Shown: positions 1 to 8,458, counted from the stretch's first letter. The stretch is DNA of 64,000 nt from Clostridia bacterium (GCA_017461945.1 JAFTSB010000067.1:1-64000); one strand, 5' to 3'. The notes: a model not told the origin generated them from the letters alone. A program made the numbers and translations.

Positions 1-366
1 AACACCCATAGAGTAGGGAATAACGTACATGGTACGACCCTTCATAGAGCCCTTGTAGAGCTTGAAGAGCTTTTCCTTCATCTCGGCGGGAGCCATCCAG
101 TTGTTAATGTTGCCTGCAGCCTCTTTGGTTTCGGTGCAGATGTAGGTTCTGCCCTCAACACGGGCAACGTCGTTAACGGCGGTGCGGTGCAGATAGCAGT
201 TGGGCAGCAGATCCTGATTCAGCTTGATCATTTCGCCGGTGGAGCATGCCTCTGCGCGCAGAGCCTCTGCCTGCTCCTCGGAACCATCGATCCAAACGAT
301 CTTGTCAGGCTTGGTCATAGCGGCCATTTCTTCGATCCAGGACAAAACGTACTTGTTGTTGGTCAT
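1..366 (-). CDS. pckG: Phosphoenolpyruvate carboxykinase (GTP), N-terminal part, cut by window start
   Basis: I translated this stretch by hand from the ATG at 366; it stays open for 122 codons to the window edge. The product begins MTNNKYVLSWIEEM and contains the stretches KIVWIDGSEEQAEAL, NCYLHRTAVNDVARVEGRTY and GRTMYVIPYSMG, which match the N-terminal lobe of GTP-dependent PEP carboxykinase (the family reads R-T-M-Y-V-I-P-F-S-M-G). The enzyme interconverts oxaloacetate and PEP in the cytosol; in fermentative anaerobes it often runs in the carboxylating direction. The catalytic lysine, P-loop and metal ligands lie outside the window. An AGGAG precedes the start, and a canonical promoter lies about 80 bases upstream with no other gene between, so it is probably the first gene of its transcript. 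Confidence 0.93.
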   Translation of the reverse strand, partial: MTNNKYVLSWIEEMAAMTKPDKIVWIDGSEEQAEALRAEACSTGEMIKLNQDLLPNCYLHRTAVNDVARVEGRTYICTETKEAAGNINNWMAPAEMKEKLFKLYKGSMKGRTMYVIPYSMGV

Positions 367-444
367 AGTTTCCAAATCTCCTATAATATTTGGGATCGTG
401 GCGACCGAATTTCATCGACCGTTGCACAATCATTTCCCAGTTTG

Positions 445-473
445 ATTTTACTACATTTTGGTATTTTTTTCAA
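445..473 (-). promoter_or_regulatory. Sigma-A promoter of pckG
   Basis: On the minus strand TTGAAA (468-473) and TAAAAT (445-450) are separated by 17 bases. Transcription would start near 437 and give pckG a leader of about 70 bases. Confidence 0.75.
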
Positions 474-632
474 TAGCAACCTTCATAAGGTTACAATTTG
501 TTCACATTTTGCCTTGCTTTTAACACATCAAGCGACGCATAAAATAATGATGAACAAAAAAGAAGACAATTATACGGCCAAGACCGCAAAAGAAAGGCGG
601 AATTTTCGCGTTTTAAATCTTAACAGAAACGC

Positions 633-2219
633 TTATGTTGAGTCTTTGGAGAGTGGCTTGTTGTGCTTGAAAGAAGGGAGAAAGGAGCGTATCAGCCAGC
701 GGCTGTCATCCTTTGAAAAGCTGCCTGTAAGAAATAGCAAAAGAAAATAAATTAGAGATATCATAGTAATATGCAGAACAAGTGACAATCCGGCAGAAAT
801 GGTAGAAAATCCAAAAGCCTTGATTGCGAGGTTAACAAGAGAAGTGGCACCGACGATGGAAAGCAAAGGACGGACAAACAGCGCAAGTAATTTAGGACGA
901 AATCCGCTGATATACAGCAAGCGAGAAACGCTCAGAGCGGCGTTTAAAATTTCTGTGATATAGATTGTAATAAGGTACCCCAAAATGCCGAAATGGGGAA
1001 CCAAAACAGCAACCGACAAAACAGAAACAAGGGCGTCGATGATATTGACATTCATAGAATAAACCTGCTGACCAAGACCTTTCAGCATGGCATCGGTGGC
1101 AGTATCGAGATACATAATAGGGATCAGCGGAGCCAACGCTTTGATAAAGCCGGATACCTCATTGCTTCCGTAAAGAGTCTGCCCCAGCTCGCCGGATAAA
1201 AAAAGCATCCCTCCACCGACTCCGATCGCAAAGAGCAGTGTCATTTGATATACTCGACCGGCGATGTATTGGATTTCACGCTTGTTTCCAATGGCCTCTT
1301 GCTGCGTGACTTCGGGAATCAGTAAAGATGCAAAGGAGGAAAGAATTGCCGCCGGATAAAGAACGACTGGCAGGGCCATGCTTTGCAAAGCCCCGTAAGC
1401 TGCCAAGGCCGCTGAATTGCCGGCCCCGTATGCTATAAGTCCGCGTGGGATTAAAATATGTTCTATTGCAAGTAAACCTGACCGCACATATGCGCTGATC
1501 GCCACGGGCATGGCAATGGCCGCTACTTGCTTGCATCCAAGGGATAAGTTGACTTTTGGCAGCCGTTCTCCTTTCGTAAAATAATGCTTGTCGTGGAGAT
1601 AAAGGATCCAGTTGAAAAGCAACGAAAGACTTTCGGAAACGGCACCGCCCATCAGAATGGCCAGCACCGATCCTTCAATGGTTTTGGGAGAGACGATGAC
1701 CAACAAATACCCGGTAAAAGTGATTTTAACCACTTGCTCGGTTATCTGCGCAACGGCATTTTTCCACGCTCTGCGAACTGCCGTAAAATAGCCGTTCAAC
1801 ACAGAAGTCAACGCGATGGGCAATAGTGTAAGCGAGAGCATACGAAGGGGACGAATGGCGCGGGTCTCTTTCAAAACGAACTTGCCGATGGGGACGGCAA
1901 GTGTCAACAGCAAAACGGATGCTAATATGCCAAAAAAAGCAGCGTATAGCAGGCAAGCACGGAGCTTTTGTCTGGCTCTCAGATCATGGCGACAATCTTC
2001 CTCGCCCACCACGGTTCTAACGGTAGCCAGCTGAATGCCAGAGGTGGCCAACGTAATTGCAAAGGCGTAAATTCCCGATACCAACGAAAGCAGTCCCATG
2101 GCTTCTGCACCTACGCGATTGGAAACATAAACATTAAAGCTGACCGAAACGGTGCGCATGAGCAGCGTGACAAGTGTGAGCAAAAGTGCATTATATAGGT
2201 ATTGACGCTTGGTTTTCAT
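633..2219 (-). CDS. SpoVB-like polysaccharide/lipid flippase (MATE/MOP superfamily)
   Basis: A 528-residue multi-spanning membrane protein with about 14 hydrophobic segments and the layout of the polysaccharide biosynthesis/SpoVB branch of the MOP exporters (PF01943/PF14667 type): an N-terminal NALLLTLVTLLMR helix, a VSNRVGAEAMGLLSLV turn and a second repeat starting near VNLSLGCKQVAAIAMPVAIS. Members flip lipid-linked sugars across the cytoplasmic membrane, for peptidoglycan, capsule or spore cortex. I place the start at the ATG at 2219 (MKTKRQYLY), six bases after AGGTG; the ATG 33 bases upstream has no such site. It is transcribed divergently from the kinase-like gene at 2342. Clostridia carry several paralogues, so the exact substrate and the SpoVB name are inferred. 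Confidence 0.85.
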   Translation of the reverse strand: MKTKRQYLYNALLLTLVTLLMRTVSVSFNVYVSNRVGAEAMGLLSLVSGIYAFAITLATSGIQLATVRTVVGEEDCRHDLRARQKLRACLLYAAFFGILASVLLLTLAVPIGKFVLKETRAIRPLRMLSLTLLPIALTSVLNGYFTAVRRAWKNAVAQITEQVVKITFTGYLLVIVSPKTIEGSVLAILMGGAVSESLSLLFNWILYLHDKHYFTKGERLPKVNLSLGCKQVAAIAMPVAISAYVRSGLLAIEHILIPRGLIAYGAGNSAALAAYGALQSMALPVVLYPAAILSSFASLLIPEVTQQEAIGNKREIQYIAGRVYQMTLLFAIGVGGGMLFLSGELGQTLYGSNEVSGFIKALAPLIPIMYLDTATDAMLKGLGQQVYSMNVNIIDALVSVLSVAVLVPHFGILGYLITIYITEILNAALSVSRLLYISGFRPKLLALFVRPLLSIVGATSLVNLAIKAFGFSTISAGLSLVLHITMISLIYFLLLFLTGSFSKDDSRWLIRSFLPSFKHNKPLSKDST

Positions 2220-2280
2220 ATCTTCACCTCGGAAAAACTTATTCAAATCCAAGCGGAATTAGCACTTTGAAAGCGACATC

Positions 2281-2309
2281 TTTACAAATCGACAAGAATA
2301 TGTTATAAT
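2281..2309 (+). promoter_or_regulatory. Sigma-A promoter of the cytidylate-kinase-like gene
   Basis: TTTACA (2281-2286), a 17-base spacer and a perfect TATAAT (2304-2309), 32 bases before the start codon. Confidence 0.8.
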
Positions 2310-2341
2310 AACAGCGAAAACAAACGAAGGGAGAAACTTCC

Positions 2342-2986
2342 ATGGCAGAAAAGCTTGCTATCACCATCGGTCGTCAATTTGGAAGCGGCGGCAGAGAAAT
2401 CGGCCTACGCCTGGGCGAGCTGCTTGGTATTAAGGTTTACGATAAGGAGCTATTGACTCTTGCGGCAGAAAAGAAGGGGATCAATCCCGACTATTTGCGC
2501 CGCGTGGATGAAAAGGCGGCCAGCAGTTTGCTGTATACGCTGGCAATGGGGGCTTCTTTGCACAGCGCACGTCACCTTGGTGTGGATGTGCCTATTAACG
2601 ATCAGTTGTTTATCACACAAACTGAGATTATCAAGGAAATTGCGGAGGAGGATTCTGCAATCTTTGTTGGACGTTGTGCGGATTATGTATTACGTAACCA
2701 TCCTCACAGACTCAGTTTTTTCATTTATTCTGATTTTGAGTCGCGTGTACATCACGTGATGAATGGACTTGGTGTTGCCAGAAATGAAGCCGAGAGCATG
2801 ATCAATAAAAATGATAAAAAGCGCGTGAATTACTATAACTTCTACACCGGCAAAAAGTGGGGCAAATTTGACAACTATCACATGTCCTTGGATAGCTCCT
2901 TGCTCGGCGTGGAGGGAACGGCACAGATGATGGCACAGCTTGTCAAAATTTATCTTTCTGAAACGGACGAACAAAGACAAATCTGA
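2342..2986 (+). CDS. Cytidylate kinase-like family protein
   Basis: The 214-residue product has the N-terminal signature AITIGRQFGSGGREIG, a P-loop variant typical of the cytidylate-kinase-like family (PF13189), followed by LGIKVYDKELL and the central AIFVGRCADYVL strand, then FFIYSDFESRV. Family members are predicted NMP-kinase-fold proteins widespread in Clostridia; their substrate is not established, and the true cmk is usually a different, shorter gene. An AGGGAG site lies eight bases before the ATG, and the gene has its own promoter. It appears to be monocistronic: the next gene, rubredoxin, has a separate promoter 60 bases downstream. The family assignment is firm; activity on CMP is only inferred from fold. 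Confidence 0.88.
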   Translation: MAEKLAITIGRQFGSGGREIGLRLGELLGIKVYDKELLTLAAEKKGINPDYLRRVDEKAASSLLYTLAMGASLHSARHLGVDVPINDQLFITQTEIIKEIAEEDSAIFVGRCADYVLRNHPHRLSFFIYSDFESRVHHVMNGLGVARNEAESMINKNDKKRVNYYNFYTGKKWGKFDNYHMSLDSSLLGVEGTAQMMAQLVKIYLSETDEQRQI

Positions 2987-3047
2987 CTGTTAAACACTCC
3001 TTGCTGTCGCAATTTTGAAATTTGCTTGTGTTTCGCATAAAAAGCTC

Positions 3048-3076
3048 TTGACAAGAGGCAGAGTGCGGATTATGAT
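3048..3076 (+). promoter_or_regulatory. Sigma-A promoter of the rubredoxin gene
   Basis: Perfect TTGACA (3048-3053), 17-base spacer, TATGAT (3071-3076), 34 bases before the ATG. Confidence 0.8.
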
Positions 3077-3110
3077 ATATATGCAAATTTTATTTTGGGA
3101 GGGTTTTTCC

Positions 3111-3287
3111 ATGGCAATTTATGTCTGTGAGCTTTGCGGATACGAGTATGATCCCAAAAACGGCGACCCCGAGCACGGTATTCCCGAAAAAACCGAGTTC
3201 GAGGATCTTCCCGATAACTTTGAATGTCCCCTTTGCGGCGCAGCAAAGGTCGATTTTGAAAAAGTGCGTGACGACTCGGAGGAGTAA
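3111..3287 (+). CDS. Rubredoxin-like electron carrier
   Basis: A 58-residue protein with two Cys-x-x-Cys knuckles, [12 protein letters not shown] near the N-terminus and [10 protein letters not shown] near residue 40, the iron-binding site of rubredoxin. The spacing, with the glycine and tyrosine after the first pair and a DLPDNFECP stretch before the second, is that of a genuine rubredoxin domain and not a zinc ribbon. It would carry single electrons in the cytosol, typically to rubrerythrin, superoxide reductase or a flavodiiron protein, none of which is adjacent. The ATG at 3111 follows GGGAGG by seven bases; an upstream in-frame ATG lacks a site. Promoter, gene and terminator make a compact single-gene unit. 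Confidence 0.93.
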   Translation: MAIYVCELCGYEYDPKNGDPEHGIPEKTEFEDLPDNFECPLCGAAKVDFEKVRDDSEE

Positions 3288-3290
3288 AAG

Positions 3291-3337
3291 AGAAGAATCA
3301 GGGCGGCGAGAGACTCTCGCCGCCCTGATTCTTCTTT
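3291..3337 (+). terminator. Long perfect-stem terminator after rubredoxin
   Basis: A 21-base arm (3292-3312) and its exact reverse complement (3314-3334) are separated by one base. The GC-rich core is flanked by an A-rich left and T-rich right end. It can work on either strand. Confidence 0.85.
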
Positions 3338-3385
3338 CAAAATAAAAATAATATTCATTCATACATATAAATATTCATTTTTGTA

Positions 3386-3414
3386 TTGACTTTAATAATA
3401 ATTAAAGATATAAT
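3386..3414 (+). promoter_or_regulatory. Sigma-A promoter of the nusB-recN operon
   Basis: TTGACT (3386-3391), 17-base spacer and perfect TATAAT (3409-3414) in an AT-rich leader, 46 bases before nusB. The following genes are closely spaced or overlapping as far as 11,947, and the next promoter seen is at 11,962. Confidence 0.82.
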
Positions 3415-3460
3415 ATATGCAAGAATAATATTGCGTTGCCCATGCAACGGAAAGGATCTT

Positions 3461-3883
3461 ATGGCTATTAACAGATATGCAGCGCGTGAGGCGGTTTTTG
3501 AGTTGCTGTTTGAAACTGAATTCCGCTCCGACGAAACCAAAGAAGACATTTTTGCTATTTCCACCTCTAATCGTGAGGTCGCTCCCGACCCTTATATCCA
3601 TAATACCTATTTCGGTGTTTTGGAGCATTTGGAGGAGATTGATGCACGGATCAATAAGCATTCCAACGGATGGAAGACCGCACGTATTTCTCGCGTCTCC
3701 CGTTCGATTCTGCGCTTGTGTGTATATGAGATGCTATATTGTCGTGAGGAGATCCCCGAAAGCGTTTCCATTAACGAGGCGGTGGAGTTGTGCAAAAAAT
3801 TTGACGAGGAAAAAGCACGTCCTTTTGTAAACGGCGTTTTGAACAGTGTAAAAAATGAGATCGTGGGAGAGAGCAATGGCTAA
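3461..3883 (+). CDS. nusB: Transcription antitermination factor NusB
   Basis: The 140-residue all-helical protein has the NusB hallmarks: an N-terminal RYAAREAVFELLFETEF helix, WKTARISRVSRSILRLCVYE in the middle and SINEAVELCKKFD with FVNGVLNSV at the end. NusB binds S10 (NusE) and boxA RNA to keep RNA polymerase processive on rRNA operons. I use the ATG at 3461, after AAGGAT. It opens the operon from the promoter at 3386 and overlaps the next gene by eight bases, so the two are translationally coupled. This position, nusB ahead of xseA, is common in Firmicutes. Confidence 0.93.
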   Translation: MAINRYAAREAVFELLFETEFRSDETKEDIFAISTSNREVAPDPYIHNTYFGVLEHLEEIDARINKHSNGWKTARISRVSRSILRLCVYEMLYCREEIPESVSINEAVELCKKFDEEKARPFVNGVLNSVKNEIVGESNG

Positions 3884-4832
3884 TGCCTGCTATGTGGGGA
3901 TCGACACCAGTAATTACACGACCTCCTTGGCGGTGGTAACCGAGACCGGTGAGGTCATCGCCAATCTAAAAACCCCCTTGGCCGTAAAGGAAGGGGGGAG
4001 AGGATTGCGCCAAAGTGACGCGGTCTTTTCCCATGTCAAAAATCTGCCGCAGATGATGCCCTTACTTTCCAATATCATTTCAGGATATCAAGTAAAGGCG
4101 ATCGGCGTATCGGTTCGGCCACGAGATGCAGAAGGTTCGTATATGCCTTGCTTTTTGACGGGCGAGGTGGCGGCGGAATCTTTGGCCGCCGGCTTGCGTG
4201 TGCCGATTCACCGCTTTTCACATCAAAGCGGCCATTTGATGGCGGCTTTGTATTCCTCAGGGGCTACCGAGGCGCTTGTCGGGCACAGCTTTGGTGCTTT
4301 CCACGTATCGGGAGGAACGACCGAAATGCTGTTGGTGCATCCCAATGGCACTGATTTTACCGTAGAATTGTTGGGGGGGAGCGCAGATCTCCATGCCGGG
4401 CAGGCCATTGATCGTATCGGCGTGGCGATGGGGCTCTCCTTTCCGTGCGGCCCGGCTTTAGAGCGCCTGGCTCTGACAAACACCAAAAAGATCCCCAAGC
4501 CTCGAATCTCTGTTCGTGAAGGGATCTGTAATCTTTCCGGGCTTGAAAACCTGGCGTTGCAGCTGTATCGCGAAACCAGTGACCCGGCCCTTGTGGCGGC
4601 ATATGTGCTGCGGTTTTTGAGTGATACCTTGGGCAAAATGTCCGAATGGCTACGAGAACGGCACGAAAATTTACCGATTTTGTTTTCCGGCGGCGTGATG
4701 AGCAACCGCATTATTGCGCACGAGCTTTGTGATCGGTTGGGCAATGTTTATTTTGCAGAGCCGGCGTTTTCTGCCGATAATGCGGCAGGCATTGCGTTGC
4801 TTTGCAGAGCGCGCACCATCGAACTTGCGTGA
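3876..4832 (+). CDS. TsaD/Kae1-like (M22 family) protein, divergent paralogue
   Basis: The 318-residue product has the ASKHA fold signatures of the TsaD/Kae1 family: GIDTSNYTTSLAVV at the N-terminus (TsaD usually reads G-I-E-T-S-C-D-E-T), a metal-site HQSGH around residues 116-120, a glycine-rich SFGAFHVSGGTTE phosphate loop, FSGGVMSNRII and FSADNAAGIALL. True TsaD makes the t6A modification of tRNA with TsaB, TsaE and TsaC. The altered first motif suggests this is the separate clostridial paralogue often found beside nusB/xseA and labelled 'O-sialoglycoprotein endopeptidase'; its role is not established. The ATG at 3876 follows GGGAGAG and overlaps nusB. Whether a standard tsaD exists elsewhere in the genome cannot be seen here. 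Confidence 0.82.
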   Translation: MANACYVGIDTSNYTTSLAVVTETGEVIANLKTPLAVKEGGRGLRQSDAVFSHVKNLPQMMPLLSNIISGYQVKAIGVSVRPRDAEGSYMPCFLTGEVAAESLAAGLRVPIHRFSHQSGHLMAALYSSGATEALVGHSFGAFHVSGGTTEMLLVHPNGTDFTVELLGGSADLHAGQAIDRIGVAMGLSFPCGPALERLALTNTKKIPKPRISVREGICNLSGLENLALQLYRETSDPALVAAYVLRFLSDTLGKMSEWLRERHENLPILFSGGVMSNRIIAHELCDRLGNVYFAEPAFSADNAAGIALLCRARTIELA

Positions 4833-4846
4833 AAGGGGGAGTAACC

Positions 4847-6058
4847 GTGCAACAGCAGATATTGACCGTGGGCCAGTTGAACGAATATATCAAAATGTTG
4901 ATGGATAGTAACGGCCTTCTTTCTGATGTGCTGATTCGCGGTGAGATTTCCAATTTTACCAATCATTACAAAACGGGGCATTTTTATTTTTCCTTAAAGG
5001 ATGAGTCGGCCCTAGTTCGCGCGGTGATGTTTCGCTCCTATGCCTCTCGGGTAGCTTTTGCGCCGGAAAACGGTATGAAGGTGATCGTTCACGGTCGTAT
5101 TTCGGTTTTTCCACGAGACGGACAGTATCAGATCTATGTAGATGAGATGATGCCGGATGGCATTGGATCGTTGTATCTTGCCTTTGAGCAGTTAAAGCGA
5201 CGGCTGGAAGGGGAGGGGTTGTTTGATTCTTCTAAAAAAAGGCCGCTGCCCCCTTATCCCCAAAGAATCGGCATTATCACATCTCCTACCGGAGCAGCTG
5301 TGCGTGATATCATTCAGATTTTAGGGCGCCGTTATCCCTGCGCAGAGGTGCTTTTGTATCCTGCCTTGGTGCAAGGAAGCGGCGCGCCCGAAAGCATAAT
5401 GCGGGGCCTTGCTTGCTTTGGTTACCAAATACCCGTCGATCTGATTGTGATCGGTCGCGGCGGAGGATCGGCCGAGGATCTGTGGGCTTTCAACGATGAA
5501 GGATTGGCCAGAGCTGTGGCAGCCTCTCCCGTTCCCGTCATTTCTGCCGTTGGTCACGAAACCGATTTTACAATTTGCGATTTTGTAGCGGATTTGCGTG
5601 CCCCCACCCCTTCCGCGGCAGCGGAATTGGCGGTGCCGGATGTCAAGGATCTAAAAGATACTGTTGAGGGGTTTTTCAATCGTCTTTCTGTGGCAGAGGA
5701 CGCAATTTTACAGCGTAGCAAGGCGCGTTTGGAATTGCTGGCCGGAGCCGAAATGCTGCGTTCGCCACGTCGTTATTTAGAGGAGCGCGCTATGATAGTG
5801 GCGTTTTTGGAACAACGAGTGGAGCATCTATGGTTGGCGGTAAAAGAAAACGCCAAGAGAGAAGTCGTTACAATGGCTGCTAAACTGGAGGCTTTGAATC
5901 CCTTGCACGTGTTGGCACGTGGATATGCTGCCGTTTTTGATGAAAAAAATGTTCCCGTCACCCGCGCCGGCGATTTGACGGTGGGGGAAACGATTCGGAT
6001 TCGTTTTGCGGATCAAACTGCGGATGCTGTTGTTCAGGGCATTCGAGAAAGTGAGTAA
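4847..6058 (+). CDS. xseA: Exodeoxyribonuclease VII large subunit
   Basis: The 403-residue protein contains an N-terminal OB fold (TVGQLNEYIKMLMDS, IRGEISNF) and the catalytic domain with RIGIITSPTGAAVRDI, VIGRGGGSAEDLWAFN and SAVGHETDFTICDFVADLRA, followed by a long helical stretch and a small C-terminal beta domain (NPLHVLARGYAAVF). With XseB it degrades single-stranded DNA from both ends during repair. I choose a GTG start at 4847: it lies five bases after AGGGGGAG and fits the family N-terminus, whereas the upstream ATG at 4802 would extend into the preceding gene. xseB begins two bases after its stop, in keeping with joint production of the complex. Confidence 0.95.
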   Translation: MQQQILTVGQLNEYIKMLMDSNGLLSDVLIRGEISNFTNHYKTGHFYFSLKDESALVRAVMFRSYASRVAFAPENGMKVIVHGRISVFPRDGQYQIYVDEMMPDGIGSLYLAFEQLKRRLEGEGLFDSSKKRPLPPYPQRIGIITSPTGAAVRDIIQILGRRYPCAEVLLYPALVQGSGAPESIMRGLACFGYQIPVDLIVIGRGGGSAEDLWAFNDEGLARAVAASPVPVISAVGHETDFTICDFVADLRAPTPSAAAELAVPDVKDLKDTVEGFFNRLSVAEDAILQRSKARLELLAGAEMLRSPRRYLEERAMIVAFLEQRVEHLWLAVKENAKREVVTMAAKLEALNPLHVLARGYAAVFDEKNVPVTRAGDLTVGETIRIRFADQTADAVVQGIRESE

Positions 6059-6060
6059 TC

Positions 6061-6294
6061 ATGACCAAACAAGCATTTTCCTTTGAAAAAGCGTTAGAGG
6101 AGCTGCAAACGATTGTTAGCTCCTTGGAAAACGGAAACGTGGGCCTTGATCAATCTCTTGGCCTGTATGAGCGTGGCGTAGAGCTGGTTCGCTTGTGTAA
6201 CCGACGGTTGGAGGAGGCGCAGCAGCGCGTGAACGCTGTGGTGACCACTCAAGACGGAACTGTAACGATTGAGCCCTTTCGGGGAGAAGAATGA
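6061..6294 (+). CDS. xseB: Exodeoxyribonuclease VII small subunit
   Basis: A 77-residue helical protein with the family pattern SFEKALEELQTIVSSLENG and LDQSLGLYERGVELVRLCN near the middle. XseB subunits coat the coiled-coil arms of XseA to make active exonuclease VII. The start lies two bases after the xseA stop, and the stop overlaps the ispA start, so the three genes are tightly coupled. Confidence 0.95.
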   Translation: MTKQAFSFEKALEELQTIVSSLENGNVGLDQSLGLYERGVELVRLCNRRLEEAQQRVNAVVTTQDGTVTIEPFRGEE

Positions 6295-7181
6295 GTATGA
6301 CGGTAAAAGAACGGTTGATCTCTAATGCCGCCCTGGTAGAGGAGGCTTTGCGAAAATATACAGAAAAGGATGATCCCGATTTTCACGAGGAGCTGGAGGC
6401 AGAGCGCTATAGCTTGCTTTCCAAGGCCAAAAGGATCCGCCCGACGCTTGTGTTGGAATTCTGCCGTTTGTTTGGCGGAGAATCAAGGGCGGCTTTGCCG
6501 TTTGCGGCGGCAGTGGAAATGGTTCATACTTACTCGCTGATTCACGACGATTTGCCGTGTATGGACAATGACGATCTGCGCCGTGGGCGCCCCACCTGCC
6601 ATAAGGCCTTTGATGAGGCAACGGCTTTGCTGGCCGGCGACGGACTACTGACGCGCGCCTTTGAAACCGTCGCCGGCAACCAATGGGTATCCGCAACGGT
6701 TCGATGCGAGGCAGTGTTGGCGCTATCCCAAGCCGCCGGTAGCTTTGGTATGATCGGTGGTCAGGTCATGGATCTGGCCGGTGAAGGGAAAAGTCTTACG
6801 TTGGAGTCACTTTTAAAGCTTCATTCCCGCAAAACGGGCGATTTGATCGCCGTCAGCGCCAAGCTTGGCTGTCTGGCCGCAGGGCTTTCCCACGATGATG
6901 CCAAAACCCAAAAGGCGATTGAATACGCAAGGCATATTGGCTTGGCCTTTCAGATTGTGGATGACGTTTTGGACGTTACATCGGATGCCAAGACCCTTGG
7001 CAAAACTGTTGGTTCGGATGTCAAAAGCCAAAAGACCACTTTTTTAACCTTTTATGATGTTGATAACGCCATGGCTTATGCTGCCGACCTGACAGCGCGA
7101 GCCAAAGAGGCCTTATCCAATGTCAAAGACAATACGTTTTTCCTGGAGCTTGCCGACCATCTGTTAAACCGAAAGAATTGA
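6291..7181 (+). CDS. ispA: Polyprenyl (farnesyl/geranyl) diphosphate synthase
   Basis: The 296-residue product carries both aspartate-rich motifs of short-chain trans-prenyltransferases: DDLPCMDNDDLRRG (first) and DDVLDVT (second), plus KAKRIRPTLVLE at the substrate-binding end and GGQVMDLAGE. It condenses IPP with allylic diphosphates, usually to farnesyl diphosphate, feeding undecaprenol and quinone synthesis. The ATG at 6291 overlaps the xseB stop; a second ATG at 6297 is an alternative start. In many Clostridia dxs follows ispA, but here a PAP2-like gene and tlyA come next. Confidence 0.93.
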   Translation: MSMTVKERLISNAALVEEALRKYTEKDDPDFHEELEAERYSLLSKAKRIRPTLVLEFCRLFGGESRAALPFAAAVEMVHTYSLIHDDLPCMDNDDLRRGRPTCHKAFDEATALLAGDGLLTRAFETVAGNQWVSATVRCEAVLALSQAAGSFGMIGGQVMDLAGEGKSLTLESLLKLHSRKTGDLIAVSAKLGCLAAGLSHDDAKTQKAIEYARHIGLAFQIVDDVLDVTSDAKTLGKTVGSDVKSQKTTFLTFYDVDNAMAYAADLTARAKEALSNVKDNTFFLELADHLLNRKN

Positions 7182-7190
7182 GGATGCAAT

Positions 7191-7679
7191 ATGCTTGAAC
7201 TTCGAGGACACATCATTGATTTCTTTACCAATCCTGTGCTGCTCTGCGCCATTTTTTCTTGGATATTGGCGCAAGTGCTAAAGCTGTTTACCTCCCCCAA
7301 ATACCGCCACGGTATGTCTCTGTTGCGCTTTGTGGTGGGCAGTGGAGGTATGCCCAGCTCTCACTCTGCGGCTGTTTGTGCTACCGCTTTTTCCTGTGGT
7401 ATTTGCTATGGCTTTGATACGCCGTCTTTTGCCATTTCTGCCGTGCTTGCCGTCGTCGTTATGCGTGATGCTGCCGGCATTCGTCGCGAAGCGGGAAAGC
7501 AGGCAGAGGTGATCAATCAGGTCACCCAGGAATTGGGCAGAAAAAACAAAAAATTCAACTTTGAAGAAACCCTGAAAGAGCTGCTGGGGCATACGCCGCT
7601 GCAGGTAACAATGGGCGGCATTCTTGGCTTTATTATGGCCTTGATCTGCCAGCTTTGGCTCTTTCCGATGATACTATGA
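7191..7679 (+). CDS. Divergent PAP2 (DUF212/YuiD) family membrane protein
   Basis: A 162-residue membrane protein with about four hydrophobic segments. It shows the DUF212 pattern: SWILAQVLKLF, a conserved GGMPSSHSAAVCATA loop resembling the phosphatase motif of PAP2 enzymes, and MRDAAGIRREAGKQAEVIN after the third segment. The SxSH-like loop hints at phosphatase activity on a lipid phosphate, and its position just after a prenyl diphosphate synthase suggests an isoprenoid substrate, but this is inference; no activity is established for the family. Its stop overlaps the tlyA start by four bases. Confidence 0.88.
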   Translation: MLELRGHIIDFFTNPVLLCAIFSWILAQVLKLFTSPKYRHGMSLLRFVVGSGGMPSSHSAAVCATAFSCGICYGFDTPSFAISAVLAVVVMRDAAGIRREAGKQAEVINQVTQELGRKNKKFNFEETLKELLGHTPLQVTMGGILGFIMALICQLWLFPMIL

Positions 7680-8458
7680 GATTAGATGTTTATTTAACCG
7701 AGCAGGGATATGCCGAAAGCCGGGCCCGTGCCAAGCGTTTGATCGAATCCGGTTGCGTTATGCTGAACGGTGTTGCAGTAAACAAGCCCGCATTTGAGAT
7801 TCAAGACGAGCCAACCGTTTCTATCAAAACCGACCGTTATGTTGGAAGGGGCGGTGAAAAGCTGGAGGGTGCGTTGCGCGCATTTTCCATTGATCCCACC
7901 GGTCTGATGGCCTTGGATGTAGGGGCATCCACGGGCGGATTTACCGATTGTTTATTGCAAAGCGGAGCCGCGCACGTGGTGGCGGTGGATGCCGGTTTTG
8001 GTCAACTGCACCCTAAGCTTTTAAAGGATGAACGCGTTACAAACATTGAAAAATACAACGCGCGCCAGCTTTCTTGTGCCGATACGGGAAAGGCTGATTT
8101 GATCGTAATGGATGTGTCATTTATTTCTCAAACCTATATTTTGCCGCGTTTTCCAGACATTTTGACGGAAAAAGGTCAGGTTGTATCGCTGATCAAGCCA
8201 CAATTTGAAGCAGGGCGCGGTGCATTGAATAAAAAAGGCATTGTGAAAGATCCGCGCGACAAAATTCTGGCAATTCGCCGTGTGTTGGATTGCGCCACAG
8301 AATGTGGGCTTGTTTGTTGTGGGTTGATGCCTTCTCCCATTTTAGGGGGCGATGGCAATGAGGAATATCTTGCCCATTTTAAACACAACGCACAAAAGCA
8401 AACACCTGCTTGTATTTCCATTGAAAAAACCGTTCTGGAAAGGACGAAGCAACCATGA
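7676..8458 (+). CDS. tlyA: TlyA-family rRNA (cytidine-2'-O)-methyltransferase
   Basis: The 260-residue protein has an N-terminal S4 RNA-binding domain (MRLDVYLTEQGYAESRARAK, GRGGEKLEGAL) and a FtsJ-like Rossmann methyltransferase domain with the SAM loop LDVGASTGGFTDCLLQ and MDVSFISQT. TlyA proteins methylate 16S and 23S rRNA, which affects capreomycin sensitivity, and are also called haemolysin A/YqxC. The ATG at 7676 overlaps the previous stop, so the upstream TTG at 7655 is unlikely to be used. Its own stop overlaps the nadK start. Confidence 0.93.
   Translation: MRLDVYLTEQGYAESRARAKRLIESGCVMLNGVAVNKPAFEIQDEPTVSIKTDRYVGRGGEKLEGALRAFSIDPTGLMALDVGASTGGFTDCLLQSGAAHVVAVDAGFGQLHPKLLKDERVTNIEKYNARQLSCADTGKADLIVMDVSFISQTYILPRFPDILTEKGQVVSLIKPQFEAGRGALNKKGIVKDPRDKILAIRRVLDCATECGLVCCGLMPSPILGGDGNEEYLAHFKHNAQKQTPACISIEKTVLERTKQP

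Noticed and set aside
367-632. RNA gene or further coding region in the pckG-flippase gap
   Set aside because: Apart from the pckG promoter I see only AT-rich sequence and a four-base inverted repeat (CCGC/GCGG near 584-600), too weak to call a terminator.
187-750. 187-codon frame on the plus strand
   Set aside because: It runs opposite pckG, through its promoter, and into the flippase gene; no plausible protein features.
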